64,000 bases of DNA, taken from Minicystis rosea. GTDB taxonomy: Bacteria > Myxococcota_A > Polyangia > Polyangiales > Polyangiaceae. The stretch spans positions 4,120,501-4,184,500 of the forward strand of contig CP016211.1 of the NCBI GenBank assembly GCA_001931535.1. The letters are read 5' to 3'. The first letter of the stretch is position 1; every line of letters starts with the position of its first letter. Below, in pieces: positions 25,053-35,129 of this stretch. A model generated the notes under the pieces. That model had not been told where the DNA came from. It was given only the letters and a program-made list of their open reading frames with translations, and made no database searches. Position numbers and translations under genes: made by a program.

Positions 25053-27245
25053 TCAGGCCGTCACGCGGATCGACACCACTCCATACCCGCGCTCCTCGAG
25101 CGAAGCCCACGCGGTCAGCGCCGCGAACGACGGGTCGACGACCGCCGCCGCGATCTCGGCGTCGCTCACCCCCTTGCGCACCGCCCAGGGGACCAGCACC
25201 AGCCGGTCGCCGGGCTCGACCGCGATGTCGAACGCCGGCTGGGCTCGCTTGGTGCGTCCGAAGCACGAGGCGGAGGCGTTGCCGAGGAGCTTCCGTATCT
25301 CGGCGCCCCCCTCTCCTTCGAGCATTTCCTTCGTGATCTGGCCGCTCGCGAGCATGTCCTCGATCACGCCGTGCTCGTCCACCGCGATCGACGCCTGCCC
25401 GCCGCGCACCCGGTAGACGCGCGCAGCCCCGCGGCGCACGAGGCGCACGAGCCCCGGCACCACGGCGGCGATGACGCCTTCGGCGAGCGCGTCGAAGGCT
25501 GGGTCGGCGACGTTCATGGCGGCGAGCGCCGCGTCGATGCGCGCCGCCAGCGCCTCGGGGAGCGCCAGCGGATCGGCGGGCAGCGGCGCGCGATCCAGGA
25601 CGTGCGACGTCCAGCGGTGGTGATGGCTGCGGACGCGGGACGGCGGCGTCGCGGTCACGACCGGGAGCGCGCCGTAGGCGGGCTCGGCGAGCAGCTCGCC
25701 GAGCACCCAGCGGCACACGTCGGCGGCGACGTCGCCGCAGTAGGGGGCCAACCCGCGGAACAGCGCGGCCACCGCGGCGCCGCCGGGTCGCGGGCTCCAC
25801 ACCTCGGCGTGCTCCAGGCCCCGCGGCCCCGACGCGAGCGCGGAACGGAACGCGATGCCGCCGTGGGAGGCCGCGCGCCGGCCGTACGGTGGAGGCGGCC
25901 AGGCCTCGCCGCGCGCCAGGGCGACGTCCTCGTAGCCCACCACCACCGCGGTGTCGCCGAGCGAGAGCGCGCCGGTCGGCTTCATGCCCTCGCGCAACGC
26001 CGGCAGGCCGGAGCACACGCCCCGCGCCACGTCGATCACCTCCGCGCTGTAGATGCCCGCGTAGGCGCTGTCGCCGCCGATCACCAGCACGCGGCCCCCG
26101 TCGATCGCCACCGTGGCCGGGGACATGCGCGGCGCGCGCAGATCACCGGTCGGCGTGAAGGAGCGGGTCGCGAGATCGAACACGTCCACCTCACGCGTCA
26201 TGCCCGGCCCGGACGACGGGGACCCCGAGACCACCAGCGCTCGCCCCTCGCCCAGCGAGACCAGGCTCGGGCCGCGGCGCGGGCGCGCGGGCGGCGCGAT
26301 GGGCTCGAAGGTGAAGGCCTCGGTGTCGAGCACGAAGTACGCGGTGGGTGGCAGCGGGGCGAAGAACCCGCGATCGTTCGTGAGGAGGAAGCGGCGCGCG
26401 TCGAGGCGCGCACAGCCGACGCCGGAGAGCGGCGGTCCGGGGATCGGCGTCCAGGTGTCGCGCGCGGCGTCGTAGAGCTCGGCCACGTGCGGGCTCCGCT
26501 CGTCCTGGCCGCCGAGCATCAGCACCCGATCGCCGGGCAGCAGGAGCGCCGCGCCGCCGGTGCGCGCGGCGCGCATCGAGGCGACGCGCGCCGTCGTGAG
26601 CGTGCGCGGGTCGAGGATCTCGACGGTGTCCGTCCCTCCGCCGGAGATCACCACGCGCCCGTCGCGGAGCCGCGTGGCCTTGGGGGCGACGCGCGCCATC
26701 TGGAGCGGGATCTCGCGTGTCTCGCGCGCCGAAAGCGACACCACGTCGGCGCTCTCGAACGGCTCCCCGCGCATCGGCGGCGCCCCGCCGGCGACCAGCA
26801 GGCGATCGTCGTCGATCATCGCGACGGCCGGCGCCGCGCGGGCGCGCGACAGCTTGGCGATGGTGTGGAGAGCGGCCTCCGAGGATCGCGAGGGCACGTC
26901 GCGCGCGGCCTCGTGGATCGTCGGCGCGTTGACGTAGAGGCCGCCCAGCGTGTGGAACAGCAGGGTGACCGGCCCGACGTCGAGGAACGCGAGCGTCGAC
27001 AGCGACGCGGCGCGGGCGGGCCCGCCGCCCCGGCGATCGCGCGGCGATGCGACGCGCACGCCGGGCGTGGAGCGCAGGCTCCACCCGGGGTCGCCCGGCT
27101 CCAGGATCACGTGGACCGGGGCCACGCCCGGGTCGGGGAGGACGATCTCGCAGGCCGGATCGCTGCCGATTCGAACCGGCGCGTCGGCGCGCAGCGAGAG
27201 GCCCGCGGCGACGCCGTCGAGCACGGTGATTTCCACGGAAGTCAT
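25053..27245 (-). CDS. FHA - Kelch propeller - degenerate PP2C fusion protein
   Basis: A 730-residue fusion. Residues 5-110 fit a forkhead-associated domain (PVRIGSDPACEIVLPDPGVAPVHV), a phospho-Thr reader. About 130-430 holds Kelch blades (RDGRVVISGGG, PGDRVLMLGGQDE, DGGRVLVIGGDSA). About 500-730 follows the second half of a PP2C phosphatase fold (VYRVRGGQASIAVDEHGVI, then SGQITKEML, then VEPGDRLVLVPWAVRKGVSD). The metal-binding residues are gone: the GDSR position reads RGAARV and the SDG position reads PWAV. So the phosphatase part is probably inactive and may bind or sense instead. The ATG at 27245 starts next to the divergent gene at 27344. There is no signal peptide, so it is cytoplasmic. 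Confidence 0.72.
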   Translation of the reverse strand: MTSVEITVLDGVAAGLSLRADAPVRIGSDPACEIVLPDPGVAPVHVILEPGDPGWSLRSTPGVRVASPRDRRGGGPARAASLSTLAFLDVGPVTLLFHTLGGLYVNAPTIHEAARDVPSRSSEAALHTIAKLSRARAAPAVAMIDDDRLLVAGGAPPMRGEPFESADVVSLSARETREIPLQMARVAPKATRLRDGRVVISGGGTDTVEILDPRTLTTARVASMRAARTGGAALLLPGDRVLMLGGQDERSPHVAELYDAARDTWTPIPGPPLSGVGCARLDARRFLLTNDRGFFAPLPPTAYFVLDTEAFTFEPIAPPARPRRGPSLVSLGEGRALVVSGSPSSGPGMTREVDVFDLATRSFTPTGDLRAPRMSPATVAIDGGRVLVIGGDSAYAGIYSAEVIDVARGVCSGLPALREGMKPTGALSLGDTAVVVGYEDVALARGEAWPPPPYGRRAASHGGIAFRSALASGPRGLEHAEVWSPRPGGAAVAALFRGLAPYCGDVAADVCRWVLGELLAEPAYGALPVVTATPPSRVRSHHHRWTSHVLDRAPLPADPLALPEALAARIDAALAAMNVADPAFDALAEGVIAAVVPGLVRLVRRGAARVYRVRGGQASIAVDEHGVIEDMLASGQITKEMLEGEGGAEIRKLLGNASASCFGRTKRAQPAFDIAVEPGDRLVLVPWAVRKGVSDAEIAAAVVDPSFAALTAWASLEERGYGVVSIRVTA

Positions 27246-27343
27246 CGCGCCAGGATACGCCGTGGGCGCCGCCCGCGTCGCGCGGTTCGACGTCGTGCCG
27301 ATCCGGTCCTTGTGGCGCGCGGAGCCCCGTGCGACCAGGCGCC

Positions 27344-29647
27344 ATGCTCGGCCATCGAGACCTCCCCTCCAAGCTCGACGCGATGATCGCACGCGAGCTC
27401 CACCTCGGGTACTCGGACGACGAACGGATCGTCGAGGATGCCACCGAGCAGTTCCCGGATCACGACGAGGCCGCCGTGCGGGCGGCGCTCGCGGCCGCGC
27501 TGGAGAAGCGCGCGCTCGAAGAGCGAGGGTGGCCCGAGACCACCGACTGCGATCGCCTCGACAGCGCGTTCGCGGCGCTGGAGGCCGAGGGCGTCGTGGC
27601 GCGCCAGAGCTTCTGGTGCTGCACGAGCTGCGCGATCCCGGCCATCAAAGGGGAGATGATGGACGAGGAGGCTCGCGGCACCGCGGTGCGCGGCTATGTC
27701 TACTTTCACTGGGGCATGCTCGACGACGTGGCCTCCGGAGACACGCTCGGCTTGCAGTGCGGCGGCGCGATCGCGGACGACGACAGCGCGCACGGCCGGA
27801 TCGTCGAGCGCGTCGTGGCCGCCCTGAAGCGCGCCGGTCTCGCGGCCGAAGGGCGCAGCGAGCGGACCGCGGAGGTCACGCTCGACTGGAAGAAACGCCG
27901 GCGCGCGCCGCCCCGGCCCGACGACGCGAAGTCGATCGAGGAGAACGTGGCGACGTGGGAGCGCGCGTTCGCGACGCAGATCCGCCGCTCCGTACCGAAC
28001 CCGTGCCCGATCGAGCTGGGGCCCGCGCTGGTGTCGATCGGCGCCGGCACGCTCGCGGCGCGCTTCGCCTCCCAGGGTCCCGGGATGGCCGATGTCACCG
28101 CGCGCGCCTTGGCCGATGCCGGCGAGGAGGCGCTCGCCCGCGAGGTGCTGCTCGCGGCGTACCGCCAGCATCCGTCGGTCGATCGCCGGTGGGACAATGA
28201 CCTCACCACGGCGCTGACCCGCGAGCCCGCGCTCTCGTACATCAACCTCCTCCTGCGCGGCGGCCTCTCGGACGACGTCGTCGCGCGCGTCGCCGTCGCC
28301 CGCATCAGCCCCCTGCCGCCCACCCTCTTCGCCGCGGCGGCGAAGGCGTGGCTCGCGTGCCTCATGCGGGAGGCGGGCCGGCCCATCTCGAAGTACCAGG
28401 AGGATCGCTGGATCGGCGATTCGCGCGACGTCTTTTCGTACGACGAAAAGACCCCCTACAAAGGGTCCGACGCCCGCGAGGGCCGCGTGCTGCTCGCGGC
28501 CGCGCTGTGGTCCTACCTCACGCCCGACGAGAGGAAGGGCTACATCGTCCCCGCGTTCGGTTGGCTCTGGTCCGACGACGAGCCCATCGAAAAGCTCGAG
28601 TCGCTCGCGCGCCGGGGCGCGTTCCGCGCGTGTGCGCTCGCGGACGATCTCGAATCGAACCTCGACGACGTGGACGGCGACGCCGCGCCGGACCTCCTGG
28701 AGGAGATGATCGCGGCCGGGGAGACCGATCTGGCGCGCGCGCTGCTCGCGAAGTTCGATGACCTCGACGGCGACGCGCGGACGCTCGCTCTCATCGCGCT
28801 CGGCGAGCTGCCGCCCGTGGACCTGAACGCCACGAAGGAGCGCATCCGCGAGCTCGAGACCTCCTACCAGGATGGCCTCATCATCCACGCCGCTCTGGAG
28901 CGAGGGAGGATCGTCGCGGCCCATGCCCTCGCCGCGAGCGGAGATCCCGAGTCCGCGTTGGCGCTGCTCGCCCCGGGCCTCGAGGAGCAGGTGGCGGCGG
29001 GCAAAGCGGAGGTGGCCGCGGCGCGCGCGACCCTCGACCAGGCCGCCGCCGCGTCGTTCGAGATCGACTGGGCAGCGCGCGCGCCGGACGTCTCCACGGA
29101 GTGGACACCCGCGGACGAGCGGAGGCTCGAGCGCATCGCCCGAGAGCTCACGTCTCCCGAAGCGCTGGGCCTCATGCAGGTGCGGCGGAGCATGCGGTCG
29201 CTTTCGCAGTTGCTGGTGACGCTCGCGGCCATCGATCGCGAGCGCAGCAGCAAGATCTTCGACGACGTGGTGGAGCGCTGGGGCGTGCACCCGGCGTGGT
29301 GGGGGAGCTGCGTGACGATGATGATGGCCGTCGGTCGCCTGGACGAGGCGCTGACGTTCGATCGAGCTCCGGAAGCGCCGTCCACGGAGCTGCGCTCGGT
29401 GGAAATCGCGCGATTGCTGCTGCTCGCCGGGCGGCGCGACGACGCCCTGGAGCGGCTCGTCGCCGTCATGGCGAAGCCGGCGTGGCCCCGCGACCTGCTC
29501 GAGGTGGGCCTCATGCTCCTCTCGCTCGCGGTGCCCGAGAAGCGCCCCGCGATCGCGGCGCGCCTCCGCGCCGCGTACGACCGCGCCATCGTGGTGCTCG
29601 ACGAGCTGGCTCCGCGTCCGCAGGCGGCGCCGGGCGCGGTGAGCTGA
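27344..29647 (+). CDS. DUF6891-type N-terminal domain with helical repeat C-terminus
   Basis: A 767-residue cytoplasmic protein. The first 170 residues match the DUF6891 pattern as I recall it: SFWCCTSCAIPAIKGEM, then RGYVYFHWGMLDD, then LGLQCGGA. The CCTSC cysteines are a possible metal or redox site. The rest is helical, with repeats of DADLARALLAKFDDL and EALTFDRAP type that suggest TPR or HEAT scaffolding. Alternative start is 27329 (a few residues longer). It is divergent from the FHA-Kelch gene across 98 bp. The function of DUF6891 is unknown to me. Confidence 0.65.
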   Translation: MLGHRDLPSKLDAMIARELHLGYSDDERIVEDATEQFPDHDEAAVRAALAAALEKRALEERGWPETTDCDRLDSAFAALEAEGVVARQSFWCCTSCAIPAIKGEMMDEEARGTAVRGYVYFHWGMLDDVASGDTLGLQCGGAIADDDSAHGRIVERVVAALKRAGLAAEGRSERTAEVTLDWKKRRRAPPRPDDAKSIEENVATWERAFATQIRRSVPNPCPIELGPALVSIGAGTLAARFASQGPGMADVTARALADAGEEALAREVLLAAYRQHPSVDRRWDNDLTTALTREPALSYINLLLRGGLSDDVVARVAVARISPLPPTLFAAAAKAWLACLMREAGRPISKYQEDRWIGDSRDVFSYDEKTPYKGSDAREGRVLLAAALWSYLTPDERKGYIVPAFGWLWSDDEPIEKLESLARRGAFRACALADDLESNLDDVDGDAAPDLLEEMIAAGETDLARALLAKFDDLDGDARTLALIALGELPPVDLNATKERIRELETSYQDGLIIHAALERGRIVAAHALAASGDPESALALLAPGLEEQVAAGKAEVAAARATLDQAAAASFEIDWAARAPDVSTEWTPADERRLERIARELTSPEALGLMQVRRSMRSLSQLLVTLAAIDRERSSKIFDDVVERWGVHPAWWGSCVTMMMAVGRLDEALTFDRAPEAPSTELRSVEIARLLLLAGRRDDALERLVAVMAKPAWPRDLLEVGLMLLSLAVPEKRPAIAARLRAAYDRAIVVLDELAPRPQAAPGAVS

Positions 29648-29869
29648 TTCGGGCTCCGACAGCGGCGGCTCCTCCTCGAACCCGCGCTGGGGTGTCGTGT
29701 CGTGAGGCTGCGGGCCGGAGGGCCGCTGAACGGCCAGCCATGGGGTGGGCTCGCGCAAGCGGTCGTGCGGTGGCCGCGAGGGGTGCAGGATCCTGACGGG
29801 CGGTGGCCTCGATCGGCGGCGCCGTTCGCCGTTTTCCAGGCTGCGTGGGTCACCTATCCTGGCGATCCG

Positions 29870-31246
29870 ATGCGATCGAGCCCACTCTCCGACCGCGCCG
29901 GGCCTCTCTGGATCTGGGCTCGAACCGGCCTCGGACCGCTCGTCTCGGATCACGGTCGGGACGAGGAGGGCGTCCGCGCGTTCCACGCTTTCAACATCCA
30001 GTCGGGAGCGCGCGCCCTCGTCTCGCTGTCGGTCGCGCTCATCGGCTTCAACCTCATCTTCTGGGCTACCGATGGTTGGGCGTTCCACGCGCTCGAAGGG
30101 GTGACCGGCCCGATTTCCAGGGGCCGCGCCATCCTCACCGGCATCGGCGTCGCGACGCTCGTCGCTGCGCGCGCGCTCCCCGCGCAGGTGCGGATCACCG
30201 GCACCGTCGCGGGAGCGCTCACCTGCGTCGTCCTCGGCGACGTCTTCGGGCGGCTCGGCGGTCCGAGCACGCCGTGGTTCCACTTCGTGTATCCGTTCCT
30301 CCTCGGGGGGCTGATCGGCTGGGGCCGCCCGGCCATCCGGATCGGCGGCACGGCCTTGCTCGCGGCATCGCTGCTCGCCGGTTATTTCGGCCTGCACCCC
30401 GAGCACCTCCGGGACCCATTCTGCCGCGTGGCGCTGGCCCACTTCGGCTACGTGGCGGCCCTCTCCATCCTGGTCGGCCTCTTCTTCGACCTGGATCGCG
30501 CGCGGGTGTTCTTTCTCGGGAGGCGCCTCGCGGCTCATGCGACGGACCTCGAAGCGCGCGTGGCCTTGCAGACCGCCGACATCCGGGCACTGCTCCAGCA
30601 CCAGGAGCGCGTCCGGGAGCAGGAGCGCGCGCACCTGGCGCGGGAGATTCACGACGAGCTCGGTCAGGAGCTGACGGCGCTCCGCCTCGCGCTCGGCGCC
30701 GCGCGCGCCAAGGCCGCGCGCCTCGGCAGCCCGCTCACCCCGAACCTCGATCACATCGCCTCGCTGCTCGCCGGGACCACGCGGACCACGCGCGCCCTCA
30801 TGACCGATCTGCGCCCCCGCATCCTGGACGATCTCGGCTTCGGCCCAGCCGCCGAGTGGCTGGCGCAGCGCGCCGCCGAGCGGGCGGGCTTCGAAGCGAC
30901 GATCTCCCTACCCACGGATCTCGACGGGCTCGATCCGGATGTCGCCGTCGTCGCCTTCCGGGTGCTGCAGGAGGCGCTCACCAACGTCGTGCGTCACGCC
31001 GCCGCCGCGCGCGTCTCCGTGACGGTATCCGTGGTAGACGGGTGGATGGATCTCACGGTGGAGGACGACGGCGAGGGGTTCGATGCGTCGCCGCGCGCGC
31101 CGAAGCGCGCGGGGATGGGGCTCCTCGGGATGACGGAGCGCGCGCGGGCCGCGGGAGGCGCCCTGAGCGTCCACGCCGCGCCCGGCAGAGGCGCGACGAT
31201 CGCGCTGCGCCTGCCGCTCGGACGGCCGCAGGAGAAAGCGGGATGA
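29870..31246 (+). CDS. NarL-type sensor histidine kinase
   Basis: A 458-residue membrane sensor. The N-terminal 190 residues contain about six hydrophobic helices (ALVSLSVALIGFNLIFWA, FVYPFLLGGLIGWG, VALAHFGYVAALSILVGLFF). A coiled-coil linker leads to the HisKA_3 box AREIHDELGQELTALRL (phospho-acceptor His about residue 260). An HATPase domain follows (EALTNVVRHA, VEDDGEGFD, GMGLLGMTERA). It overlaps the response regulator by 4 bases (ATGA), so the pair is translated together. The signal is unknown. The ATG at 29870 is preferred over 29702 because it starts shortly before the first membrane helix. Confidence 0.88.
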   Translation: MRSSPLSDRAGPLWIWARTGLGPLVSDHGRDEEGVRAFHAFNIQSGARALVSLSVALIGFNLIFWATDGWAFHALEGVTGPISRGRAILTGIGVATLVAARALPAQVRITGTVAGALTCVVLGDVFGRLGGPSTPWFHFVYPFLLGGLIGWGRPAIRIGGTALLAASLLAGYFGLHPEHLRDPFCRVALAHFGYVAALSILVGLFFDLDRARVFFLGRRLAAHATDLEARVALQTADIRALLQHQERVREQERAHLAREIHDELGQELTALRLALGAARAKAARLGSPLTPNLDHIASLLAGTTRTTRALMTDLRPRILDDLGFGPAAEWLAQRAAERAGFEATISLPTDLDGLDPDVAVVAFRVLQEALTNVVRHAAAARVSVTVSVVDGWMDLTVEDDGEGFDASPRAPKRAGMGLLGMTERARAAGGALSVHAAPGRGATIALRLPLGRPQEKAG

Positions 31247-31866
31247 TCCGCGTCTTCCTCGTCGACGATCACGGCATCGTGCGCGCCGGAATCCGCCAGC
31301 TCCTTTCTGCCGCTCCCGACGTCGAGGTCGTCGGAGAGGCGGGCGACGGGCGCAAGGCGCTCGAGGCCCTCGAGCGCGTCCCCGTCGACGTGCTCGTCCT
31401 CGATCTGCACCTCCCGCGCATGAACGGCATCGAGATCCTCCGCCGCGCGATCGCGCGGAGCCCCGGGCTCGCGGTGCTCGTGCTGAGCATGTACGCGGAC
31501 GCGTCGTACGTGCGCGCGACCCTGTCGGCCGGGGCCGCCGGCTACCTCTCCAAGGATGCATCCGAGGAGGAGCTCCTCACGGCCATCCGCGCCGTCTCCC
31601 AAGGTCGGTTGTACGCGCCGCGGGACGCCGCCGCGCCGGGCCGAGGGGCGGAGCCCGCGGCCGCGCTCCACGCGTCGTTCAGCGCGCGCGAGCACCAGAT
31701 CTTCACCCTCCTGTTCCAGGGCAGGAGTGTCACGGAGATCGCCGCGGAGCTCGATCTCACGGTCAGCACCGTCAGCACGCACATCGGGAAGATCAAGGTG
31801 AAGCTCGGCGTGCGCAACGTGGCCGAGATCGTCGGCTACGCGCACCGCGTGGGGCTCGCCGGCTGA
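31243..31866 (+). CDS. NarL/FixJ-family response regulator
   Basis: A 207-residue regulator. The receiver domain has the acidic pocket DD (8-9), phospho-acceptor D54 (LVLDLHLPRMNG), the Ser/Thr site (LVLSMYAD) and Lys (YLSKDAS). The LuxR-type helix-turn-helix spans about 140-200 (FSAREHQIFTLLFQGRSVTE, then LTVSTVSTHIGKIKVKLGVRN). Its ATG overlaps the kinase stop. It should be phosphorylated by that kinase and bind DNA as a dimer. Targets are unknown. Confidence 0.92.
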   Translation: MIRVFLVDDHGIVRAGIRQLLSAAPDVEVVGEAGDGRKALEALERVPVDVLVLDLHLPRMNGIEILRRAIARSPGLAVLVLSMYADASYVRATLSAGAAGYLSKDASEEELLTAIRAVSQGRLYAPRDAAAPGRGAEPAAALHASFSAREHQIFTLLFQGRSVTEIAAELDLTVSTVSTHIGKIKVKLGVRNVAEIVGYAHRVGLAG

Positions 31867-32452
31867 CGCGGGCCCGCGCGGCGCGCGCCTCGAACTCGCG
31901 CCAAACCCCTCTCGAACTTCTTCGATGGTGAGGGCCCTCCGCGCCGATTAGCTTCCTGGGACGCCGGACGAATCGAGCCCTCGGCCCCGCGCGCGCCGCG
32001 CTTCGCCGGGCTCCGTGCGGCGAACCGCAACATCACCGCTCGTCCTCCGGACGACGAGGAGCGCTTGCCTGGAAGGGTATCCACAAGGCATTTCGTGATG
32101 TGTTTGGAGATCGCGCCATCGTGCAGCGATGTCAGGTTCACGAGATGCGCAGCGTGCCCGACGCTCGCCGCGCCTACGTACGTCGGCAGATGCGAGAGAC
32201 CTAGGAGAGCAAGAGTCCGGCGCTGGATTGCTCTGGGCATCGGCGAGGCACAGAGCAAGCTCCGTCGCGTGAAGGGGCATGGGTAGATATCGAGTCTCGG
32301 CTCTGCGCCCGGCACCGATTTCGGTGGAGGTCCGTGAGAAGGTTGCGTCGGGTCCGAACCCGCAGGCAGCGGGGCAGCCCCGCTCGATTTCCGACGCGTC
32401 AGCAATGACGCGCAACACCACCAGCACGACACCAAGAACAGGAGTCAGAGCC
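31867..32452. other. 586-bp intergenic region, nothing recognised
   Basis: No credible gene, RNA or repeat is seen. Open frames here are short and Arg-rich. The last 20 bases carry the GGAG ribosome-binding site (32441-32444) of the metalloprotease gene, so its promoter is presumably within this stretch. Confidence 0.4.
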
Positions 32453-34996
32453 ATGCACCGAACGGCACCCCAAACTGGAAGAGCGGCCGAGCGTCGAGAC
32501 ATAGGCGGTGAAGAAGGCGATCTGATCGGCAAAATCCGCACGTCGTTCCTGCGCATCTGGTTTCTCGCTCTCCTCTGCCTCGCGGCCCTCGCGTTCGCGA
32601 GCTGCGGGGTCGATCTCGGTGGAAGCCCGGGGGAGCCCGTCGCCGACAACCACACGAGCTTCGAGGAGTTCAAGGCAGGCCTCCCTCGCGATCTCGAGTC
32701 CGGCGCGTACATCGTCGAGGGCGATATACCGATCTTCGGCGACGAGGCGCTGAAACGTTACTACGCCACGATCTCGCAGCCCGGCGCGCTCGCCGTCCAG
32801 AGTCTCCCCGATGCCGGCGGGGCCGACGATCGCTGGAGCGACGAGCAGAAGATGAACCTCACCTACTGCGTGAGCACCACCTTCGGCGCCAACTACGAAG
32901 CCGTGGTCTACGCCATGGGCAATGCCGCGAGGGACTGGATGGCGGTCGCCGACGTCACCTTCATCCACCTCGCCTCGCATGACGCCCAATGCACCGAGGA
33001 CAACAACGAAGTGGTGTTCAACGTGATTCCGATGGTCGACCCCGGCTTCAGCGCCATCGCCTTCTTCCCGAGCTACGCCCGGGCGCGCCGCCAGCTCAAG
33101 ATCGACTGGAGCACCTCCAACGACGACCCGCCGGCGAGCGTGACCGGCATCCTGCGCCACGAGCTCGGCCACACGCTCGGCTTCCGGCACGAGCATATCC
33201 GGGTGCCGCAGGTGGCGGACGGCGGTTGCGACGACAACGGCGATATCACCAACTGGCGCGGGCTGACGGACTACGACTCCGAATCGGTGATGCACTATAC
33301 CGAATGCCCGGGCTCCACCAGCGTCGCAGACTTCCACCTCACCGATCGCGACAAGCAAGGCGCCGCCATCCTCTACGGGCGCTTCCGCGGGAGCTCGCAG
33401 AACCTGGCGCGCGGCAAGCCCACCTCGCAATCCAGCACCGCCGCCGGCGGCGACTCCGCGCGCGCCGTGGACGACATCATCGAGGGCGACTACCGCTTCA
33501 ACTCGGTCACGCACACCGACAGCGTGGTGGCCTTTCCCTGGTGGCAGGTCGACCTCCTGGGCGCGCAGCCCATCGGCGATGTGGTGCTCTACAATCGCAC
33601 CGACTGCTGCTCCGGACTCCTCCACAACTTCGATCTCCAGGTCTCCGATGACGGCGCGACCTGGCAGACCTACAACTACCCCGACATCGCGCCGCCGCGC
33701 TTGGTGATGGCGGTGAACCGCACGGCCCGCTACGTCCGCGTCAAGCTCAACAGCTTCGGCCCCCTCAGCCTCGCCGAGGTGCAGGTGCTCCCCCAGACGC
33801 CGAACCTCGCGGTCGGGCGGCCGACCTCGCAGTCCAGCACCGACGCCGGCGGCTTCGCCTGGCGCGCGACCGACGGGAACCCCGACGGCGACTTCTTCCA
33901 CGACTCGGTCACGCACACCGCCTGGGAGCCCCAGCCCTGGTGGCGGGTCGATCTGGAGAGCTTGCAGGACATCGGGGAAGTGGTGCTCTTCAACCGCACC
34001 GACTGCTGCTCCAGTCGCCTGAGCAACTTCGATCTCCAGGTCTCCGACGACGGCTCGAGCTGGCGGGAGGCGTTCAATTACCCGGACACAGCACCCGCGC
34101 GGGTGTCGATCCCGGTGTACAGCCGCGCCCGCTACGTCCGCGTCAAGCTCACCGGGGTGAGCGCCCTCAACCTCGCCGAGGTGCAGGTCTTCGCGCAGAG
34201 CCTGGCGGTCGGGCGGCCGACCTTGCAGTCGAGCATCGACAAAAACGGCCACCCCTCGCGCGCCGTGGACAACAACATCGACGGCAACTACGACAACAAG
34301 TCGGTCACGCACACCACCTCGGAGTACCAGCCCCGGTGGGTGGTGGACTTGCAGAGCTCGCAACCCGTGGGTGACGTGGTGCTCTACAACCGCACCGACG
34401 GCTACTCCGGTCGCCTCAGCAACTTCGTCGTCAAGGTCTCCGACGACGGCTCGAACTGGCAGGCGTTCGAGTACCCGGGCACGGCGCCCGCGTGGGAGAC
34501 GATCCACGTGAACCGCACGGCCCGCTACGTCTACGTGCAGCTCTACGGCTACGGTCCCCTCAGCCTCGCCGAGGTGCAGGTCCTCCCGCAGAACCTGGCG
34601 CTCGGCAAGCCCACCCGGCAGTCCAGCACCGACGCCGGCGGCGACCCCGAGCGCGCCGTGGACGGCAACACCGACGGCGACTTCTTCCACAACTCGGTCA
34701 CGCACACCAAGACGGAGTCCCAGCCCTGGTGGCAGGTGGACTTGCAGAGCCTGCAATTCGTGGGTCAGGTGGTGCTCTACAACCGCACGGACTGCTGCTC
34801 CGCTCGCCTCAGCAACTTCAGCCTCCAAGTGTCCGACGACGGCGTGAACTGGCAGAACTACATCTACTTCTTGGGCACCGCGCCGTGGCGCACGGTGATG
34901 GCGGTGAACCGCACGACCCGCTACGTCCGCGTCCAGCTCACGAGCTACGAAGCCCTCAGCCTCGCCGAGGTGCAGGTGTTCGCCAACACGTTTTGA
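32453..34996 (+). CDS. Metzincin-type metalloprotease lipoprotein with four discoidin (F5/8C) domains
   Basis: An 847-residue surface or secreted protein. After a basic start, a hydrophobic segment ends in a lipobox-like FASC (about residue 52). The catalytic domain (about 110-310) has HELGHTLGFRHEH at 236-248, the HExxHxxGxxH zinc motif of metzincins, and a Met-turn candidate in ESVMHY. Four tandem domains of about 132 residues follow, beginning near 316, 450, 582 and 714. Each opens with NLAxGKPTxQSS and contains SVTHT, WWQVDL, LYNRTDCCSxRLxNF, SDDGxxW and RYVRVxL, the fucolectin/discoidin signature; domain 3 has DGYSGR in place of DCCS. These probably bind sugars on prey or matrix. The ATG at 32453 has GGAG eight bases upstream. 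Confidence 0.88.
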   Translation: MHRTAPQTGRAAERRDIGGEEGDLIGKIRTSFLRIWFLALLCLAALAFASCGVDLGGSPGEPVADNHTSFEEFKAGLPRDLESGAYIVEGDIPIFGDEALKRYYATISQPGALAVQSLPDAGGADDRWSDEQKMNLTYCVSTTFGANYEAVVYAMGNAARDWMAVADVTFIHLASHDAQCTEDNNEVVFNVIPMVDPGFSAIAFFPSYARARRQLKIDWSTSNDDPPASVTGILRHELGHTLGFRHEHIRVPQVADGGCDDNGDITNWRGLTDYDSESVMHYTECPGSTSVADFHLTDRDKQGAAILYGRFRGSSQNLARGKPTSQSSTAAGGDSARAVDDIIEGDYRFNSVTHTDSVVAFPWWQVDLLGAQPIGDVVLYNRTDCCSGLLHNFDLQVSDDGATWQTYNYPDIAPPRLVMAVNRTARYVRVKLNSFGPLSLAEVQVLPQTPNLAVGRPTSQSSTDAGGFAWRATDGNPDGDFFHDSVTHTAWEPQPWWRVDLESLQDIGEVVLFNRTDCCSSRLSNFDLQVSDDGSSWREAFNYPDTAPARVSIPVYSRARYVRVKLTGVSALNLAEVQVFAQSLAVGRPTLQSSIDKNGHPSRAVDNNIDGNYDNKSVTHTTSEYQPRWVVDLQSSQPVGDVVLYNRTDGYSGRLSNFVVKVSDDGSNWQAFEYPGTAPAWETIHVNRTARYVYVQLYGYGPLSLAEVQVLPQNLALGKPTRQSSTDAGGDPERAVDGNTDGDFFHNSVTHTKTESQPWWQVDLQSLQFVGQVVLYNRTDCCSARLSNFSLQVSDDGVNWQNYIYFLGTAPWRTVMAVNRTTRYVRVQLTSYEALSLAEVQVFANTF

Positions 34997-35129
34997 ACCT
35001 GCGTGGGCATCAGGACTCCTTCACGCGCCGAGCGCCGTGCCGCTTCGTTGGGCCGTTCTGCGGGCGCATCCTCGCTCGTACGAGGTGAAAACGTCGTGCT
35101 TTGGATTCCAACGCAGGGACGGTAGCGTG

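Noticed and set aside
27242..30754. A 1170-codon open frame on the minus strand opposite the DUF6891-type and kinase genes
   Set aside because: Arg/Glu/Asp-rich shadow of two well-supported + strand genes.
32399..34828. An 809-codon open frame on the minus strand
   Set aside because: Mirror of the four-fold discoidin repeats; repeated text reflects the + strand domains.
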